Shown here: piece after piece, positions 20,924 to 32,395 of the stretch
Layout: each line of letters starts with the position of its first letter
Position numbering within the stretch: position 1 is the stretch's first letter
Notes under the pieces: generated by a model
Databases searched by the model: none
What the model saw: the letters and a program-made list of their open reading frames with translations, nothing else
Told to the model about the DNA's origin: nothing
Position numbers and translations under genes: made by a program
Assembly: GCF_024127895.1 (NCBI RefSeq)
Contig: NZ_JAMYBK010000001.1
Coordinates: 186,001-250,000 of the forward strand
Source: Pseudomonas guariconensis
GTDB taxonomy: Bacteria > Pseudomonadota > Gammaproteobacteria > Pseudomonadales > Pseudomonadaceae
Length of the DNA stretch: 64,000 nt
Reading direction: 5' to 3'

Positions 20924-21898
20924 TCACATCACCCCCGCGCGCAGCAAGTCATGCATGTTCAGGGCGCCGACCGGGCGGTCGTCCTGGTCGACCACCACGA
21001 GTGCGTTGATCTTGTGGTCTTCCATGATCTTCAGGGCTTCGGCGGCCAGCATCTCGGCGCGGGCAGTCTTGCCGTGGACGGTCATCACCTGGTCGATCGG
21101 GGTCTTGTGCACGTCGATGTTGCGATCCAGGCTGCGGCGCAGGTCGCCGTCGGTGAAGATACCGGCCAGCTTGCCGTCGTTTTCCAGGACGACGGTCATG
21201 CCTAAACCTTTACGAGACATTTCAAGGAGTGCGTCCTTGAGCAGGGTGCCGCGCTTCACTTGGGGCAGTTCGTCGTCCGCATGCATGACGTTTTCCACTT
21301 TCAGCAACAGGCGGCGGCCAAGTGCGCCGCCCGGGTGCGAGAAAGCGAAGTCCTCGGCGGTGAAGCCGCGCGCCTCGAGCAGGGCGATGGCCAGGGCGTC
21401 GCCCAGGGCCAGGGCTGCGGTGGTGGACGAGGTGGGCGCCAGGTTCAATGGGCAGGCCTCCTGGGCGACGCGGGCATCGAGGTTGACCTCGGCGGCCTGG
21501 GCCAGGGGCGAATCCGGGTTGCCGGTGAGGCTGATCATCTGGATGCCCAGGCGCTTGATCAGCGGCAGCAGGGTGACGATCTCGGCGGTGCTGCCTGAGT
21601 TGGACAGGGCCAGGATGACGTCGTCGCGGGTGATCATGCCCATGTCGCCGTGGCTGGCTTCGGCCGGGTGCACGAAGAAGGCCGGGGTGCCGGTGCTGGC
21701 GAGGGTTGCGGCGATCTTGTTGCCGATGTGGCCCGATTTGCCCATGCCGAGCACGATGACCCGGCCCTTGCTGGCCAAGATCAACTCGCAGGCCTTGACG
21801 AAATTATCGTCGATGCGGGCCAGCAGGGCCTCCACGGCCTCGACTTCCAGGCGCAGGGTGCGCTGGGCGGATTGGATCAGCTCGCTGGATTGGCTCAT
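20924..21898 (-). CDS. kdsD: D-arabinose 5-phosphate isomerase
   Basis: A 324-residue isomerase that makes arabinose 5-phosphate from ribulose 5-phosphate, the first step to Kdo. It has an N-terminal SIS domain (GMGKSGHIGNKIAATLASTG, then LSNSGSTAEI) and two C-terminal CBS repeats (from about residue 205). It is the first gene of the kdsD-kdsC-lptC-lptA-lptB series on the minus strand and is divergent from the mla operon, with 244 bases between them. Confidence 0.96.
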   Translation of the reverse strand: MSQSSELIQSAQRTLRLEVEAVEALLARIDDNFVKACELILASKGRVIVLGMGKSGHIGNKIAATLASTGTPAFFVHPAEASHGDMGMITRDDVILALSNSGSTAEIVTLLPLIKRLGIQMISLTGNPDSPLAQAAEVNLDARVAQEACPLNLAPTSSTTAALALGDALAIALLEARGFTAEDFAFSHPGGALGRRLLLKVENVMHADDELPQVKRGTLLKDALLEMSRKGLGMTVVLENDGKLAGIFTDGDLRRSLDRNIDVHKTPIDQVMTVHGKTARAEMLAAEALKIMEDHKINALVVVDQDDRPVGALNMHDLLRAGVM

Positions 21899-22023
21899 GT
21901 CGAAAAACGATGCCTGACGAAAAGGCGCCGATTATAGCCGCAATGTGTGAAAGGCTCATCCTTCGATTGCCGGACGGAGGTCGCGCGAGCCTGTCGCTGG
22001 CCTGAACGACTCGGGCGATGGCC

Positions 22024-22052
22024 TTGGGGCGGGCCTGCCGCGATGCTATAGT
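22024..22052 (+). promoter_or_regulatory. Candidate sigma-70 promoter of the mla operon
   Basis: TATAGT at 22047-22052 is preceded by an extended -10 TGC. A weak -35 (TTGGGG, 22024-22029) lies 17 bases upstream. It is about 90 bases before the mlaF start and points into mlaFEDCB. No other element is evident in the divergent gap. Confidence 0.5.
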
Positions 22053-22142
22053 TCGCCGCTATTCGGCCCGCCAAGGGGCGCGTGTGCCTTCACGATGAAG
22101 GTGAGCGTCCATGGAGACGAGGCTGCATCGCAAGGAGTCTAG

Positions 22143-22952
22143 ATGAGTGTGGATAGCGCCTACGCGGTCGAGTTGAAGGGCGTCACCTTCAAGCGCGGTT
22201 CGCGCAGCATTTTCAGCAATGTCGACATCCGCATCCCCCGCGGCAAGGTCACCGGCATCATGGGGCCTTCCGGGTGCGGCAAGACGACCCTGCTGCGCCT
22301 GATGGGCGCGCAGTTGCGCCCGTCCAGCGGCGAGGTGTGGGTCGCTGGGCAGAACTTGCCGACCCTGTCGCGGGGCGACCTGTTCGACGCGCGCAAGCAG
22401 ATGGGCGTGCTGTTCCAGAGCGGCGCGCTGTTTACCGATCTCGACGTGTTCGAGAACGTCGCCTTCCCGTTGCGGGTGCACACCCAGTTGTCGGACGAGA
22501 TGATCCGCGACATCGTCCTGATGAAGCTGCAGGCCGTGGGCCTGCGCGGGGCCATCGACCTGATGCCGGACGAGCTGTCCGGCGGCATGAAGCGCCGGGT
22601 CGCGCTGGCCCGGGCGATCGCCCTCGACCCGCAGATCCTCATGTACGACGAGCCGTTCGTCGGCCAGGACCCGATCGCCATGGGCGTGCTGGTGCGCCTG
22701 ATCCGCCTGCTCAACGATGCCCTGGGCATCACCAGCATCGTGGTTTCCCACGACCTGGCCGAGACTGCCAGCATCGCCGACTACATCTATGTGGTCGGTG
22801 ACGGCCAGGTGCTGGGGCAGGGTACGCCTGACGAACTGATGGGCTCGGACAACCCGCGTATCCGCCAGTTCATGAAGGGCGATCCGGACGGTCCGGTGCC
22901 ATTCCACTTTCCCGCGCCTGATTACCGCGCCGATCTGCTGGGGGCGCATTGA
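22143..22952 (+). CDS. mlaF: MlaF, ATPase of the phospholipid trafficking ABC transporter
   Basis: A 269-residue ABC ATPase (Ttg2A in P. putida). With MlaE, MlaD and MlaB it forms the inner-membrane complex that maintains outer-membrane lipid asymmetry. Walker [10 protein letters not shown] (about residue 41), signature [15 protein letters not shown] (about 145), Walker [14 protein letters not shown] (about 165) and the switch His in VVSHDLAE are intact. The stop overlaps the mlaE start. In P. putida the locus was first named ttg2 for toluene tolerance. Confidence 0.96.
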   Translation: MSVDSAYAVELKGVTFKRGSRSIFSNVDIRIPRGKVTGIMGPSGCGKTTLLRLMGAQLRPSSGEVWVAGQNLPTLSRGDLFDARKQMGVLFQSGALFTDLDVFENVAFPLRVHTQLSDEMIRDIVLMKLQAVGLRGAIDLMPDELSGGMKRRVALARAIALDPQILMYDEPFVGQDPIAMGVLVRLIRLLNDALGITSIVVSHDLAETASIADYIYVVGDGQVLGQGTPDELMGSDNPRIRQFMKGDPDGPVPFHFPAPDYRADLLGAH

Positions 22953-23749
22953 TGCGCAGACGATCCTTACTCGAACGTATCCGTCTTCTCGGTCGCTCGG
23001 CCATCGACGTGCTGGCCGTGCTGGGGCGTTCCTGCCTGTTCCTGTTCCATGCGCTGGTCGGGCGCGGCGGCATCGGCGGCAGCTTCCAGCTGCTGGTCAA
23101 GCAGCTGTATTCGGTTGGCGTGCTGTCGCTGGCGATCATCGTGGTCTCTGGCCTGTTCATCGGCATGGTGCTGGCCCTGCAGGGCTACAGCATCCTGACC
23201 AAGTACGGTTCCGAGCAGGCGGTGGGGCAGATGGTCGCCCTGACCCTGCTGCGCGAACTCGGCCCGGTGGTCACCGCCTTGCTGTTCGCCGGGCGCGCGG
23301 GCTCGGCACTGACCGCCGAGATCGGCAACATGAAATCCACCGAGCAACTGTCGAGCCTGGAGATGATCGGGGTCGACCCGCTCAAGTACATCGTTGCCCC
23401 GCGCCTGTGGGCAGGCTTCATCTCGCTGCCGATGCTGGCGCTGATCTTCAGCGTGGTCGGCATCTGGGGCGGGTCCTGGGTGGCAGTGGACTGGCTGGGC
23501 GTGTACGAAGGCTCGTTCTGGGCCAACATGCAGAACAGCGTTTCCTTTACCGACGACGTGCTCAATGGGCTGATCAAGAGCCTGGTGTTCGCCTTCGTTG
23601 TCACCTGGATCGCCGTGTTCCAGGGGTATGACTGCGAGCCCACCTCAGAAGGGATCAGCCGTGCCACCACCAAGACCGTGGTCTACGCCTCGTTGGCGGT
23701 CCTGGGTCTGGACTTTATTCTGACCGCCTTGATGTTTGGAGATTTCTGA
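22952..23749 (+). CDS. mlaE: MlaE, permease of the phospholipid transporter
   Basis: A 265-residue integral membrane permease of the MlaE/YrbE family with five to six hydrophobic segments. The family stretch [20 protein letters not shown] and the following [21 protein letters not shown], which couples to the ATPase, are both present. It starts at the ATG that overlaps the mlaF stop (TGATG) and ends in the same way on mlaD. Confidence 0.96.
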   Translation: MRRRSLLERIRLLGRSAIDVLAVLGRSCLFLFHALVGRGGIGGSFQLLVKQLYSVGVLSLAIIVVSGLFIGMVLALQGYSILTKYGSEQAVGQMVALTLLRELGPVVTALLFAGRAGSALTAEIGNMKSTEQLSSLEMIGVDPLKYIVAPRLWAGFISLPMLALIFSVVGIWGGSWVAVDWLGVYEGSFWANMQNSVSFTDDVLNGLIKSLVFAFVVTWIAVFQGYDCEPTSEGISRATTKTVVYASLAVLGLDFILTALMFGDF

Positions 23750-24234
23750 TGCAAAACCGCACCCTGGAAATCGGTGTCGGCCTGTTCCTTCTGGCCGGGA
23801 TCCTGGCGTTGCTGCTGCTGGCCCTGCGTGTCAGCGGGCTGTCCGCCAGCCCGAGCAGCGACACGTACAAAGTTTATGCGTACTTCGACAATATCGCCGG
23901 TTTGACTGTCAGAGCAAAGGTGACCATGGCCGGCGTGACCATCGGCAAGGTCACGGCCATCGATCTGGACCGTGATTCCTACACCGGTCGGGTGACCCTG
24001 CAGCTGGACAAGCACGTCGACAACCTGCCGACCGACTCCACTGCCTCGATCCTGACCGCCGGGTTGCTCGGCGAGAAATACATCGGCATCAGCGTGGGCG
24101 GCGAGGACGAGGTGCTCAAGGACGGTAGCACCATCCACGACACCCAGTCGGCCCTGGTGCTGGAAGATCTGATTGGCAAGTTCCTGCTCAACTCCGTTGG
24201 CAAGGAACCGAAAGAAGCCCAACCAGCTAATTGA
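23749..24234 (+). CDS. mlaD: MlaD, MCE-domain lipid-binding protein
   Basis: A 161-residue protein with one N-terminal membrane helix (about residues 7-27) and a periplasmic MCE domain (about 40-120). MCE proteins form hexameric rings that pass lipids between MlaC and MlaFE. The GLTVRAKVTMAGVTIGKV core and GLLGEKYIGIS are typical. It overlaps mlaE by one base and is nine bases before mlaC. Confidence 0.95.
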   Translation: MQNRTLEIGVGLFLLAGILALLLLALRVSGLSASPSSDTYKVYAYFDNIAGLTVRAKVTMAGVTIGKVTAIDLDRDSYTGRVTLQLDKHVDNLPTDSTASILTAGLLGEKYIGISVGGEDEVLKDGSTIHDTQSALVLEDLIGKFLLNSVGKEPKEAQPAN

Positions 24235-24243
24235 GGAGTTTTC

Positions 24244-24897
24244 ATGATTTCGATCCTGCGACGTGGCCTGCTGGTCCTGCTGGCGGCCTTCCCCCTGATG
24301 GCCCTGGCGGCGCCGGGGCAATCCGCCCGTGATGTGATCCAGGGCACCACCAACGAACTGCTGGCCGACCTCAAGGCCAACAAGGAACAGTACAAGACCA
24401 GTCCGCAAGCGTTCTACGATGCGCTCAACCGCGTGCTCGGCCCGGTGGTCGACGCCGATGGCATTTCCAAGAGCATCATGACCGTCAAGTACTCGCGCAA
24501 GGCGACGCCTGCGCAGATGCAGCGCTTCCAGGAGAACTTCAAGCGCAGCCTGATGCAGTTCTATGGCAATGCCCTGCTGGAGTACAACAACCAGGGCATC
24601 ACCGTCGACCCGGCCAAGGGCGAGGAAGGCGATCGCACCAGCGTCGGCATGAAGGTCACCGGCAACAACGGCGCGGTCTACCCGGTCCAGTACACCATGG
24701 TCAAGCTGGGCGGCGAGTGGAAGGTGCGCAACGTCATCGTCAACGGCATCAACATCGGCAAACTGTTCCGCGACCAGTTCGCCGACGCCATGCAGCGCAA
24801 CGGCAACGACCTGGACAAGACCATCGACGGCTGGGCCGGCGAGGTGGCCAAGGCCAAGGAAACCGCCGACAAGTCGCCAGACAAGGAAGTGCAATGA
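24244..24897 (+). CDS. mlaC: MlaC, periplasmic phospholipid carrier
   Basis: A 217-residue exported protein (signal peptide residues 1-22, ending ALAAP) of the MlaC/Ttg2D family. It shuttles phospholipid between the outer-membrane MlaA complex and MlaFEDB. The conserved region GGEWKVRNVIVNGINIGKLF is present near the C terminus. It overlaps mlaB by ATGA. mlaA is not in this window. Confidence 0.95.
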   Translation: MISILRRGLLVLLAAFPLMALAAPGQSARDVIQGTTNELLADLKANKEQYKTSPQAFYDALNRVLGPVVDADGISKSIMTVKYSRKATPAQMQRFQENFKRSLMQFYGNALLEYNNQGITVDPAKGEEGDRTSVGMKVTGNNGAVYPVQYTMVKLGGEWKVRNVIVNGINIGKLFRDQFADAMQRNGNDLDKTIDGWAGEVAKAKETADKSPDKEVQ

Positions 24898-25196
24898 GCG
24901 AAGCCGGCGTGAGCATGGCCGAGCCGGGCGTCCTGCGCCTGGCCGGCGTGCTGGACTACCGCAGCGGCCCGACCCTGCGCAAGGAAGGCAAGGCGTTGAT
25001 CGCCGCCTGTCGCGAGCCGCGCCTGGTGCTGGATTGCTCGGCGGTGGTGAAGTCCTCCAGTGTCGGCCTTTCCCTGCTGCTGGCGTTCATGCGTGACGCC
25101 CAGGCGGCGGGCAAGGGGTGGGAAGTGCGCGAGATGCCCGACGCCATGCGGGAAATCGCCGAGGTGTATGACCTCGATGAAGTGCTGGCGGGCTGA
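24894..25196 (+). CDS. mlaB: MlaB, STAS-domain regulator of the Mla transporter
   Basis: A 100-residue STAS protein that binds MlaF and stabilises the ATPase dimer. The STAS core LVLDCSAVVKSSSVGLSLLL holds the conserved Ser stretch. The start was set at ATG 24894, inside the mlaC stop (ATGA). A terminator follows 20 bases after the stop and closes the operon. Confidence 0.93.
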   Translation: MSEAGVSMAEPGVLRLAGVLDYRSGPTLRKEGKALIAACREPRLVLDCSAVVKSSSVGLSLLLAFMRDAQAAGKGWEVREMPDAMREIAEVYDLDEVLAG

Positions 25197-25216
25197 TGGC
25201 TCGCCTTCAATGGATG

Positions 25217-25268
25217 GCCCCTCGGTCAGCACGCCCGTCCATGGGCTTCGCAGGCGAGGGGCTTTTTT
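25217..25268 (+). terminator. Terminator of the mla operon
   Basis: A perfect 8-bp stem GCCCCTCG (25217-25224) / CGAGGGGC (25255-25262) is followed by six T. The 30-base loop contains a second small hairpin (GCCC / GGGC). This is a clear rho-independent terminator between mlaB and ibaG. Confidence 0.8.
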
Positions 25269-25314
25269 GTATGATGGCCGACCCGCGCGCACAGGGCGCC
25301 GATTGAGGTTGAGC

Positions 25315-26843
<1,529 letters not shown>

Positions 26844-26933
26844 TCTGTGATTGGCGCAGGGACGCGCCAGCCGAATCGTATGCGGTCGGGCGCGTGCCCG
26901 GCCGGCAGTAGACGCTTAAGGACCGACGCTCCA

Positions 26934-27569
26934 ATGTTGACCATCGCGCTATCCAAGGGCCGCATCCTCGACGACACCCTGCCGCTGCTGGCAGAGGCCG
27001 GCATCGTGCCGACCGAGAATCCGGACAAGAGCCGCAAGCTGATCATCCCCACGACCCAGGAAGACGTGCGCCTGTTGATCGTGCGTGCCACCGACGTGCC
27101 GACCTATGTCGAGCATGGCGCCGCCGACCTGGGTGTGGCCGGCAAGGACGTGCTCATGGAGTACGGTGGCCAGGGCCTGTACGAGCCCCTGGACCTGCAG
27201 ATCGCCCGTTGCAAGCTGATGACCGCCGGTGCGGTGGGAGCACCGGAGCCCAAGGGCCGCCTGCGCGTGGCCACCAAGTTCGTCAATGTCGCCAAGCGCT
27301 ATTACGCCGAGCAGGGCCGCCAGGTCGACATCATCAAGCTCTACGGCTCCATGGAACTGGCGCCGTTGATCGGCCTGGCCGACAAGATCATCGACGTGGT
27401 CGACACCGGCAACACCTTGCGCGCCAATGGCCTGGAGCCCCAGGAACTGATCGCCACCATCAGCTCGCGCCTGGTGGTCAACAAGGCCTCCATGAAGATG
27501 CAGCACGCGCGCATCCAGAGCCTGATCGATACCCTGCGCCAGGCTGTCGAATCGCGACACCGCGGCTGA
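26934..27569 (+). CDS. hisG: ATP phosphoribosyltransferase, short catalytic form
   Basis: A 211-residue short-form HisG, which joins ATP and PRPP in the first step of histidine synthesis. The short form lacks the C-terminal regulatory domain and needs HisZ; hisZ is not in this window. The family stretches [19 protein letters not shown] and [19 protein letters not shown] are present. Met 26934 begins the conserved sequence; a longer in-frame reading upstream has no family similarity. Confidence 0.96.
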   Translation: MLTIALSKGRILDDTLPLLAEAGIVPTENPDKSRKLIIPTTQEDVRLLIVRATDVPTYVEHGAADLGVAGKDVLMEYGGQGLYEPLDLQIARCKLMTAGAVGAPEPKGRLRVATKFVNVAKRYYAEQGRQVDIIKLYGSMELAPLIGLADKIIDVVDTGNTLRANGLEPQELIATISSRLVVNKASMKMQHARIQSLIDTLRQAVESRHRG

Positions 27570-27695
27570 CCTCTGCGCGCGACCTTCGCTGTCGCGCCCA
27601 TCTATCCGCGTCATAGCCAATTTTCTCGGGTGCCCGCGCGGATGGACTGGTAGCCTAGGGCGCCTGAGCATTCGCTAATCATCGAGGCCCTCGCC

Positions 27696-29021
27696 ATGAC
27701 CGTGTCCACTGCAATTGCCCGTCTCAACGCTGCTGATCCGGATTTCGCCCGACATCTGGATCATCTGCTGAGCTGGGAAAGTGTGTCCGATGACGCGGTC
27801 AACCAGCGCGTGCTCGACATCATCAAGGCCGTGCGCGAGCGTGGCGACGAAGCCCTGGTGGCGTTCACCCAGCGTTTCGACGGCGTCGACGCCAAAAGCA
27901 TCGATGACCTGATCCTGGGCCGCGAGCGCCTGGAACTGGCCCTGACCCGCATCACCCCGGCCCAGCGCGAAGCCCTGGAGAAGGCCGCCAGCCGTGTGCG
28001 CATGTACCACGAGCGGCAGAAGCAGGACTCCTGGCAGTACACCGAAGCCGACGGCACCGTACTCGGCCAGAAGGTCACCCCGCTGGACCGCGCCGGCCTG
28101 TACGTGCCCGGCGGCAAGGCGTCGTACCCCTCGTCGGTGCTGATGAACGCCATCCCGGCCAAGGTCGCCGGGGTGTCCGAGGTGGTGATGGTGGTGCCGA
28201 CCCCGCGCGGCGAGGTCAATGAACTGGTGCTGGCCGCCGCCTGCATCGCCGGTGTCGACCGGGTGTTCACCGTCGGTGGTGCCCAGGCCGTCGCGGCCCT
28301 GGCCTACGGCACCGAAAGCGTGCCCCAGGTGGACAAGATCGTCGGCCCGGGCAACATCTACGTGGCCACCGCCAAGCGCCACGTGTTCGGTCAGGTCGGC
28401 ATCGACATGATCGCCGGTCCGTCGGAAATCCTCGTGGTGTGCGACGGCCAGACCGATCCGGACTGGATCGCCATGGACCTGTTCTCCCAGGCCGAGCACG
28501 ACGAAGATGCCCAGGCCATCCTGGTCAGCCCGGATGTCGCCTTCCTCGATCGCGTCGCCGCCAGCATTGACAAGCTGCTGCCGACCATGGAGCGTGCCGA
28601 GATCATCGAGAAGTCGATCAATGGCCGTGGTGCGCTGATCCAGGTGCGCGACATGCAGCAGGCCATGGACGTGGCCAACCGCATCGCGCCCGAGCACCTG
28701 GAGCTGTCGGTGGCCGATCCGCAGGCCTGGCTGCCGCACATCCGCCACGCCGGCGCGATCTTCATGGGCCGCCACACCAGCGAAGCGCTGGGTGACTACT
28801 GCGCAGGCCCCAACCACGTCTTGCCGACTTCCGGCACCGCGCGCTTTTCTTCGCCGCTGGGGGTATACGACTTCCAGAAGCGTTCGTCGATCATCTTCTG
28901 CTCCGAGCAGGGCGCGTCCGAGCTGGGCCACACCGCTTCGGTCCTGGCCCGTGGCGAATCGCTGACCGCCCACGCCCGCAGCGCCGAATACCGCATCCTC
29001 ACCGAGAACGAGGGGAACTGA
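27696..29021 (+). CDS. hisD: Histidinol dehydrogenase
   Basis: A 441-residue zinc enzyme that oxidises histidinol to histidine in two NAD-dependent steps. The conserved [34 protein letters not shown] and [11 protein letters not shown] stretches are present. Catalytic Glu/His lie in the EHLEL area. It starts 126 bases after hisG and is two bases before hisC. Confidence 0.97.
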   Translation: MTVSTAIARLNAADPDFARHLDHLLSWESVSDDAVNQRVLDIIKAVRERGDEALVAFTQRFDGVDAKSIDDLILGRERLELALTRITPAQREALEKAASRVRMYHERQKQDSWQYTEADGTVLGQKVTPLDRAGLYVPGGKASYPSSVLMNAIPAKVAGVSEVVMVVPTPRGEVNELVLAAACIAGVDRVFTVGGAQAVAALAYGTESVPQVDKIVGPGNIYVATAKRHVFGQVGIDMIAGPSEILVVCDGQTDPDWIAMDLFSQAEHDEDAQAILVSPDVAFLDRVAASIDKLLPTMERAEIIEKSINGRGALIQVRDMQQAMDVANRIAPEHLELSVADPQAWLPHIRHAGAIFMGRHTSEALGDYCAGPNHVLPTSGTARFSSPLGVYDFQKRSSIIFCSEQGASELGHTASVLARGESLTAHARSAEYRILTENEGN

Positions 29022-29023
29022 AC

Positions 29024-30070
29024 ATGAGCCGATTCTGGAGCCCCTTCGTCAAGGATCTGGTGCCCTACGTGCCGGGCGAGCAGCCGAAGCTGACCCGCCT
29101 GGTCAAGCTCAATACCAACGAGAACCCCTATGGCCCGTCGCCCAAGGCGCTGGAGGCCATGCGCGACGAGTTGAACGATAACCTGCGCCTGTACCCGGAC
29201 CCGAACGGCGACCGCCTCAAGCAGGCGGTCGCCGACTACTATGGCGTCACGCCACAGCAGGTGTTCGTCGGCAATGGTTCGGACGAAGTGCTGGCGCACA
29301 TCTTCCACGGCCTGTTCCAACACGATGCGCCGCTGCTGTTCCCGGACATCAGCTACAGCTTCTACCCGGTCTACTGTGGCCTGTACGGCATTCCGTTCGA
29401 GCAGGTGGCGCTGGATGAGCAGTTCCAGATCCGGATCGAGGACTACCGCAAGCCCAACGCCGGGATCATCTTCCCCAACCCCAACGCCCCCACCGGCTGT
29501 CTGCTGCCGCTGGAGGCGATCGAGCGCTTGCTCGAAGCCAACCGCGACTCGGTGGTGGTGGTGGACGAGGCCTACATCGACTTTGGCGGCCAGACCGCCA
29601 TCAGCCTGGTGGACCGCTACGACAACCTGCTGGTGACCCAGACCCTGTCCAAGTCGCGCTCCCTGGCGGGGCTGCGGGTTGGCCTGGCCGTCGGTCACCC
29701 GGCGTTGATCGAGGCGCTGGAGCGGATCAAGAACAGCTTCAACTCCTACCCGCTGGGCCGCATGGCGATCGTCGGCGCGGCGGCGGCGTTCGAGGACCGG
29801 GCGTACTTCGAACAGACCTGCCGCCAGGTGATCGACAGCCGCGAGGCGCTGGTCGAGCAACTGGTTGCGCGAGGTTTCCAAGTGCTGCCGTCGGCGGCCA
29901 ACTTCATCTTCGCCCGCCATCCGCAGCAGGATGCCGCTGGGCTGGCGGCACGCTTGCGTGAGCAGGGGGTGATCGTGCGGCACTTCAAGCAGGCGCGTAT
30001 CGCCCAGTTCCTGCGGATCACCATCGGTACGCCGGAGCAGAACCAGGCGCTGCTCGATGCGCTGAACTGA
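29024..30070 (+). CDS. hisC: Histidinol-phosphate aminotransferase
   Basis: A 348-residue PLP class I/II aminotransferase that makes histidinol phosphate. The PLP lysine lies in [16 protein letters not shown] (near residue 210), with the NPNAPTG and [11 protein letters not shown] motifs before it. It is coupled to hisD (two bases). In P. aeruginosa algW follows hisC, whereas here REP elements and a GntR regulator follow, so this is a boundary in gene order. Confidence 0.95.
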   Translation: MSRFWSPFVKDLVPYVPGEQPKLTRLVKLNTNENPYGPSPKALEAMRDELNDNLRLYPDPNGDRLKQAVADYYGVTPQQVFVGNGSDEVLAHIFHGLFQHDAPLLFPDISYSFYPVYCGLYGIPFEQVALDEQFQIRIEDYRKPNAGIIFPNPNAPTGCLLPLEAIERLLEANRDSVVVVDEAYIDFGGQTAISLVDRYDNLLVTQTLSKSRSLAGLRVGLAVGHPALIEALERIKNSFNSYPLGRMAIVGAAAAFEDRAYFEQTCRQVIDSREALVEQLVARGFQVLPSAANFIFARHPQQDAAGLAARLREQGVIVRHFKQARIAQFLRITIGTPEQNQALLDALN

Positions 30071-30082
30071 CTCGGCCGTAGC

Positions 30083-30117
30083 GGCCTCTTCGCGGTCAAG
30101 CCCGCTCTTATGGGGAG
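30083..30117 (+). repeat. P. putida-type 35-bp REP element
   Basis: The 35 bases begin GCGGCCTCTTCGCGG and continue with TCAAGCCCGCTCTTATGGGG. They agree closely with the 35-bp REP described from P. putida, which is the best single clue to the organism. It lies 12 bases after the hisC stop. Confidence 0.8.
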
Positions 30118-30150
30118 TGGTGCTGATCGCAAGGCTATTGGGGCTGCTTT

Positions 30151-30265
30151 GCAGCCCATCGCCGGCAAGCCGGCTCCCACAGGGTCAGTACTGTTCGCAC
30201 ATCATGTGTCATACAGCCAACTCTGTGGGAGCCGGCTTGCCGGCGATGGGGCGCGAAGCGGCCCC
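30151..30265. repeat. Inverted pair of REP-like elements
   Basis: Two copies of a REP-like unit face each other: 30151-30184 (GCCGGCAAGCCGGCTCCCAC core) and 30222-30265 (GTGGGAGCCGGCTTGCCGGC core, then GGGCGCGAAGCGGCCCC). The inner 37 bases are unique. With the REP at 30083 they fill most of the 295-base gap between hisC and the GntR gene. Such pairs often act as transcript stabilisers or as targets of RAYT transposases. Confidence 0.75.
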
Positions 30266-30365
30266 TATATCGTTTAGCTGCTGTGAGAAACCAACCTTGT
30301 CCCCGCGGCACTCCAGCGTTATCGTTCACCTCTTCGAAAAAATCATCCGATGACTGGATGTCCCC

Positions 30366-31013
30366 ATGACTCTGTTAATCAAACGCTCCCTGGTCGAGCA
30401 AGCCGTAGACCAACTGCGCAACCGCATCACCAGCGGCACCTGGGCCATCGGCCAGCGCCTGCCGACCGAGCCCGAACTGGCCCTGGAGCTGGGCATCAGC
30501 CGCAACACCGTGCGTGAGGCCATGCGGGTGCTGGCCTTCAGTGGCCTGGTGGAAATCCGCCAGGGCGACGGCAGCTACCTGCGTACCGCCCAGGACCCGC
30601 TCCAGGCGGTCCAGGCCATGTCCCGCTGCACCCCCGAGCAGGCCCGCGAAACCCGCCACATCCTCGAAGCCGAGGCGATCGGGCTGGCCGCCCTGCGTCG
30701 CACCGAGGACGACCTGGCCCGCCTGCGCGAGGCGCTTGCCGATAGCGCGGCGCATTTCCATGGTGATGTCGAGGCCTACGTCACCTGTGACCTGGTCTTC
30801 CACCAGCGCCTGGTGGACGCCGCCCACAACCCCGCCCTGAGCGAGCTGTACCGCTATTTCTCCGGCGTGGTGGCGGCGGCGCTGCAGCTCAACATGAGCA
30901 CTGCCCCCCGTTGCCAGAAGGTTTTCGACCTGCATGGGCAGATTCTCGACGCCATCGAGCAGCGCGACGCGGAGCGGGCCAAGCGCCTGAGCCGCACCCT
31001 CATCGAATCCTGA
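30366..31013 (+). CDS. GntR-family (FadR subfamily) transcription regulator
   Basis: A 215-residue repressor-type regulator. The N-terminal winged HTH (LRNRITSGTWAIGQRLPTEPELALELGISRNTVREAMRVL area, residues 15-60) is a clear GntR signature. The C-terminal all-helical FCD domain (about 80-210) has the metal/ligand residues in DLVFHQRLVDAAHN. It is 13 bases before an MFS transporter gene and probably controls it. The ligand is unknown; FadR-type regulators often sense organic acids or sugar acids. Confidence 0.9.
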   Translation: MTLLIKRSLVEQAVDQLRNRITSGTWAIGQRLPTEPELALELGISRNTVREAMRVLAFSGLVEIRQGDGSYLRTAQDPLQAVQAMSRCTPEQARETRHILEAEAIGLAALRRTEDDLARLREALADSAAHFHGDVEAYVTCDLVFHQRLVDAAHNPALSELYRYFSGVVAAALQLNMSTAPRCQKVFDLHGQILDAIEQRDAERAKRLSRTLIES

Positions 31014-31026
31014 AAGCGAGACTCCC

Positions 31027-32307
31027 ATGGCTGAACAATTGACCCGCCACACCGCCCCCCGCGAGGCGGAGCTCGATGAACTGCTCATCGATGCCGAAGC
31101 CGACGACGAGCAGGTCCAGCAGCAACCGGTGCTCCTGCAGCGGCCCTGGTTGTTGCTGCTGGGCCTGGTACTGGTGGCGCTGAACCTGCGTCCGGCGCTG
31201 TCGAGCATGGCGCCGGTGCTGGGCCAGGTCAGCGAGGGGCTGGGGCTGAATGCTTCCCAGGCCGGCTTGCTGACCACCTTGCCGGTGCTCTGCCTGGGGC
31301 TGTTCGCGCCATTGGCGCCGGTCCTGGCGCGACGTTTCGGCAGCGAGCGGGTGATCCTCGGCATTCTCCTGACCCTGGCCCTGGGCATCCTGGTGCGCAG
31401 TGCCCTGGGGACGGCTGGGGTGTTCATCGGCAGCCTGATGGCGGGGGCCAGCATCGGCATCATCGGCGTCTTGCTGCCAGGCATCGTCAAGCGCGACTTC
31501 CCACAGCATGCGGGGACCCTCACTGGCGTCTACACCATGGCCCTGTGCCTCGGTGCCGCGATGGCCGCCGGCGCGACCGTACCGCTGGCCCAGCGCTTCG
31601 ACGACAGCTGGGCGATGGGCCTGGGTTTCTGGCTGGTGCCGGCATTGCTGGCGATGCTCGTGTGGTTGCCCCAGGCGCGCCAGGGGCATGGCCTGCACAA
31701 GGTGGCCTACCGGGTGCGCGGTCTGTGGCGCGACCCGCTGGCCTGGCAGGTGACGTTGTACATGGGCCTGCAATCTTCGCTGGCCTACATCGTCTTCGGC
31801 TGGCTGCCATCGATCCTCATTGGCCGCGGCCTGAGCCCGACCGAGGCAGGCCTGGTGCTGTCCGGCTCGGTGATCGTGCAACTGGTCAGTTCGCTCAGTG
31901 CGCCCTGGCTGGCGACCCGTGGCAAGGACCAGCGCCTGGCCATCGTGATCGTCATGCTGGTCACCCTGGCCGGGTTGTTCGGCTGCCTGTATGCGCCGCT
32001 TTCCGGCCTGTGGGGCTGGGCGGTCCTGCTGGGCCTGGGGCAGGGCGGTACCTTCGCCCTGGCCCTGACCCTGATCGTGTTGCGTTCCAAGGATGCTCAT
32101 GTGGCCGCCAACCTCTCGAGCATGGCCCAGGGCGTGGGCTACACCCTGGCCTCCATGGGGCCTTTCGCCGTAGGGCTGGTGCATGACCTGACCGGTGGCT
32201 GGGCTGCGGTGGGCTGGATCTTCGCGGTGCTGGGCGTGGGCGCCATCGTGTTCGGCCTTGGTGCCGGGCGGGCGCTGCATGTGCAGGTGGAGAGCGAACG
32301 GGTTTGA
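31027..32307 (+). CDS. MFS transporter, CynX/NimT-like
   Basis: A 426-residue major facilitator protein with about 12 membrane segments, starting after a 40-residue acidic cytoplasmic N terminus. The NLRPALSSMAPVLGQV segment after helix 1 and LPGIVKRDFPQHAGTLTGVYT are typical of the CynX (cyanate/2-nitroimidazole) group. The substrate is not known for most members. It is probably transcribed with the GntR gene upstream. The long acidic N terminus could reflect a start that is set too far upstream, but ATG 31027 has reasonable spacing from GAGAC. Confidence 0.88.
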   Translation: MAEQLTRHTAPREAELDELLIDAEADDEQVQQQPVLLQRPWLLLLGLVLVALNLRPALSSMAPVLGQVSEGLGLNASQAGLLTTLPVLCLGLFAPLAPVLARRFGSERVILGILLTLALGILVRSALGTAGVFIGSLMAGASIGIIGVLLPGIVKRDFPQHAGTLTGVYTMALCLGAAMAAGATVPLAQRFDDSWAMGLGFWLVPALLAMLVWLPQARQGHGLHKVAYRVRGLWRDPLAWQVTLYMGLQSSLAYIVFGWLPSILIGRGLSPTEAGLVLSGSVIVQLVSSLSAPWLATRGKDQRLAIVIVMLVTLAGLFGCLYAPLSGLWGWAVLLGLGQGGTFALALTLIVLRSKDAHVAANLSSMAQGVGYTLASMGPFAVGLVHDLTGGWAAVGWIFAVLGVGAIVFGLGAGRALHVQVESERV

Positions 32308-32395
32308 GGCCTGCACAAATGGCGCGAATGGCCATGGCGACATCGCCCGCGGCGGATTATCGTTCAGGTTTCGCCCTGCAGGACGGAGCAGCCCC

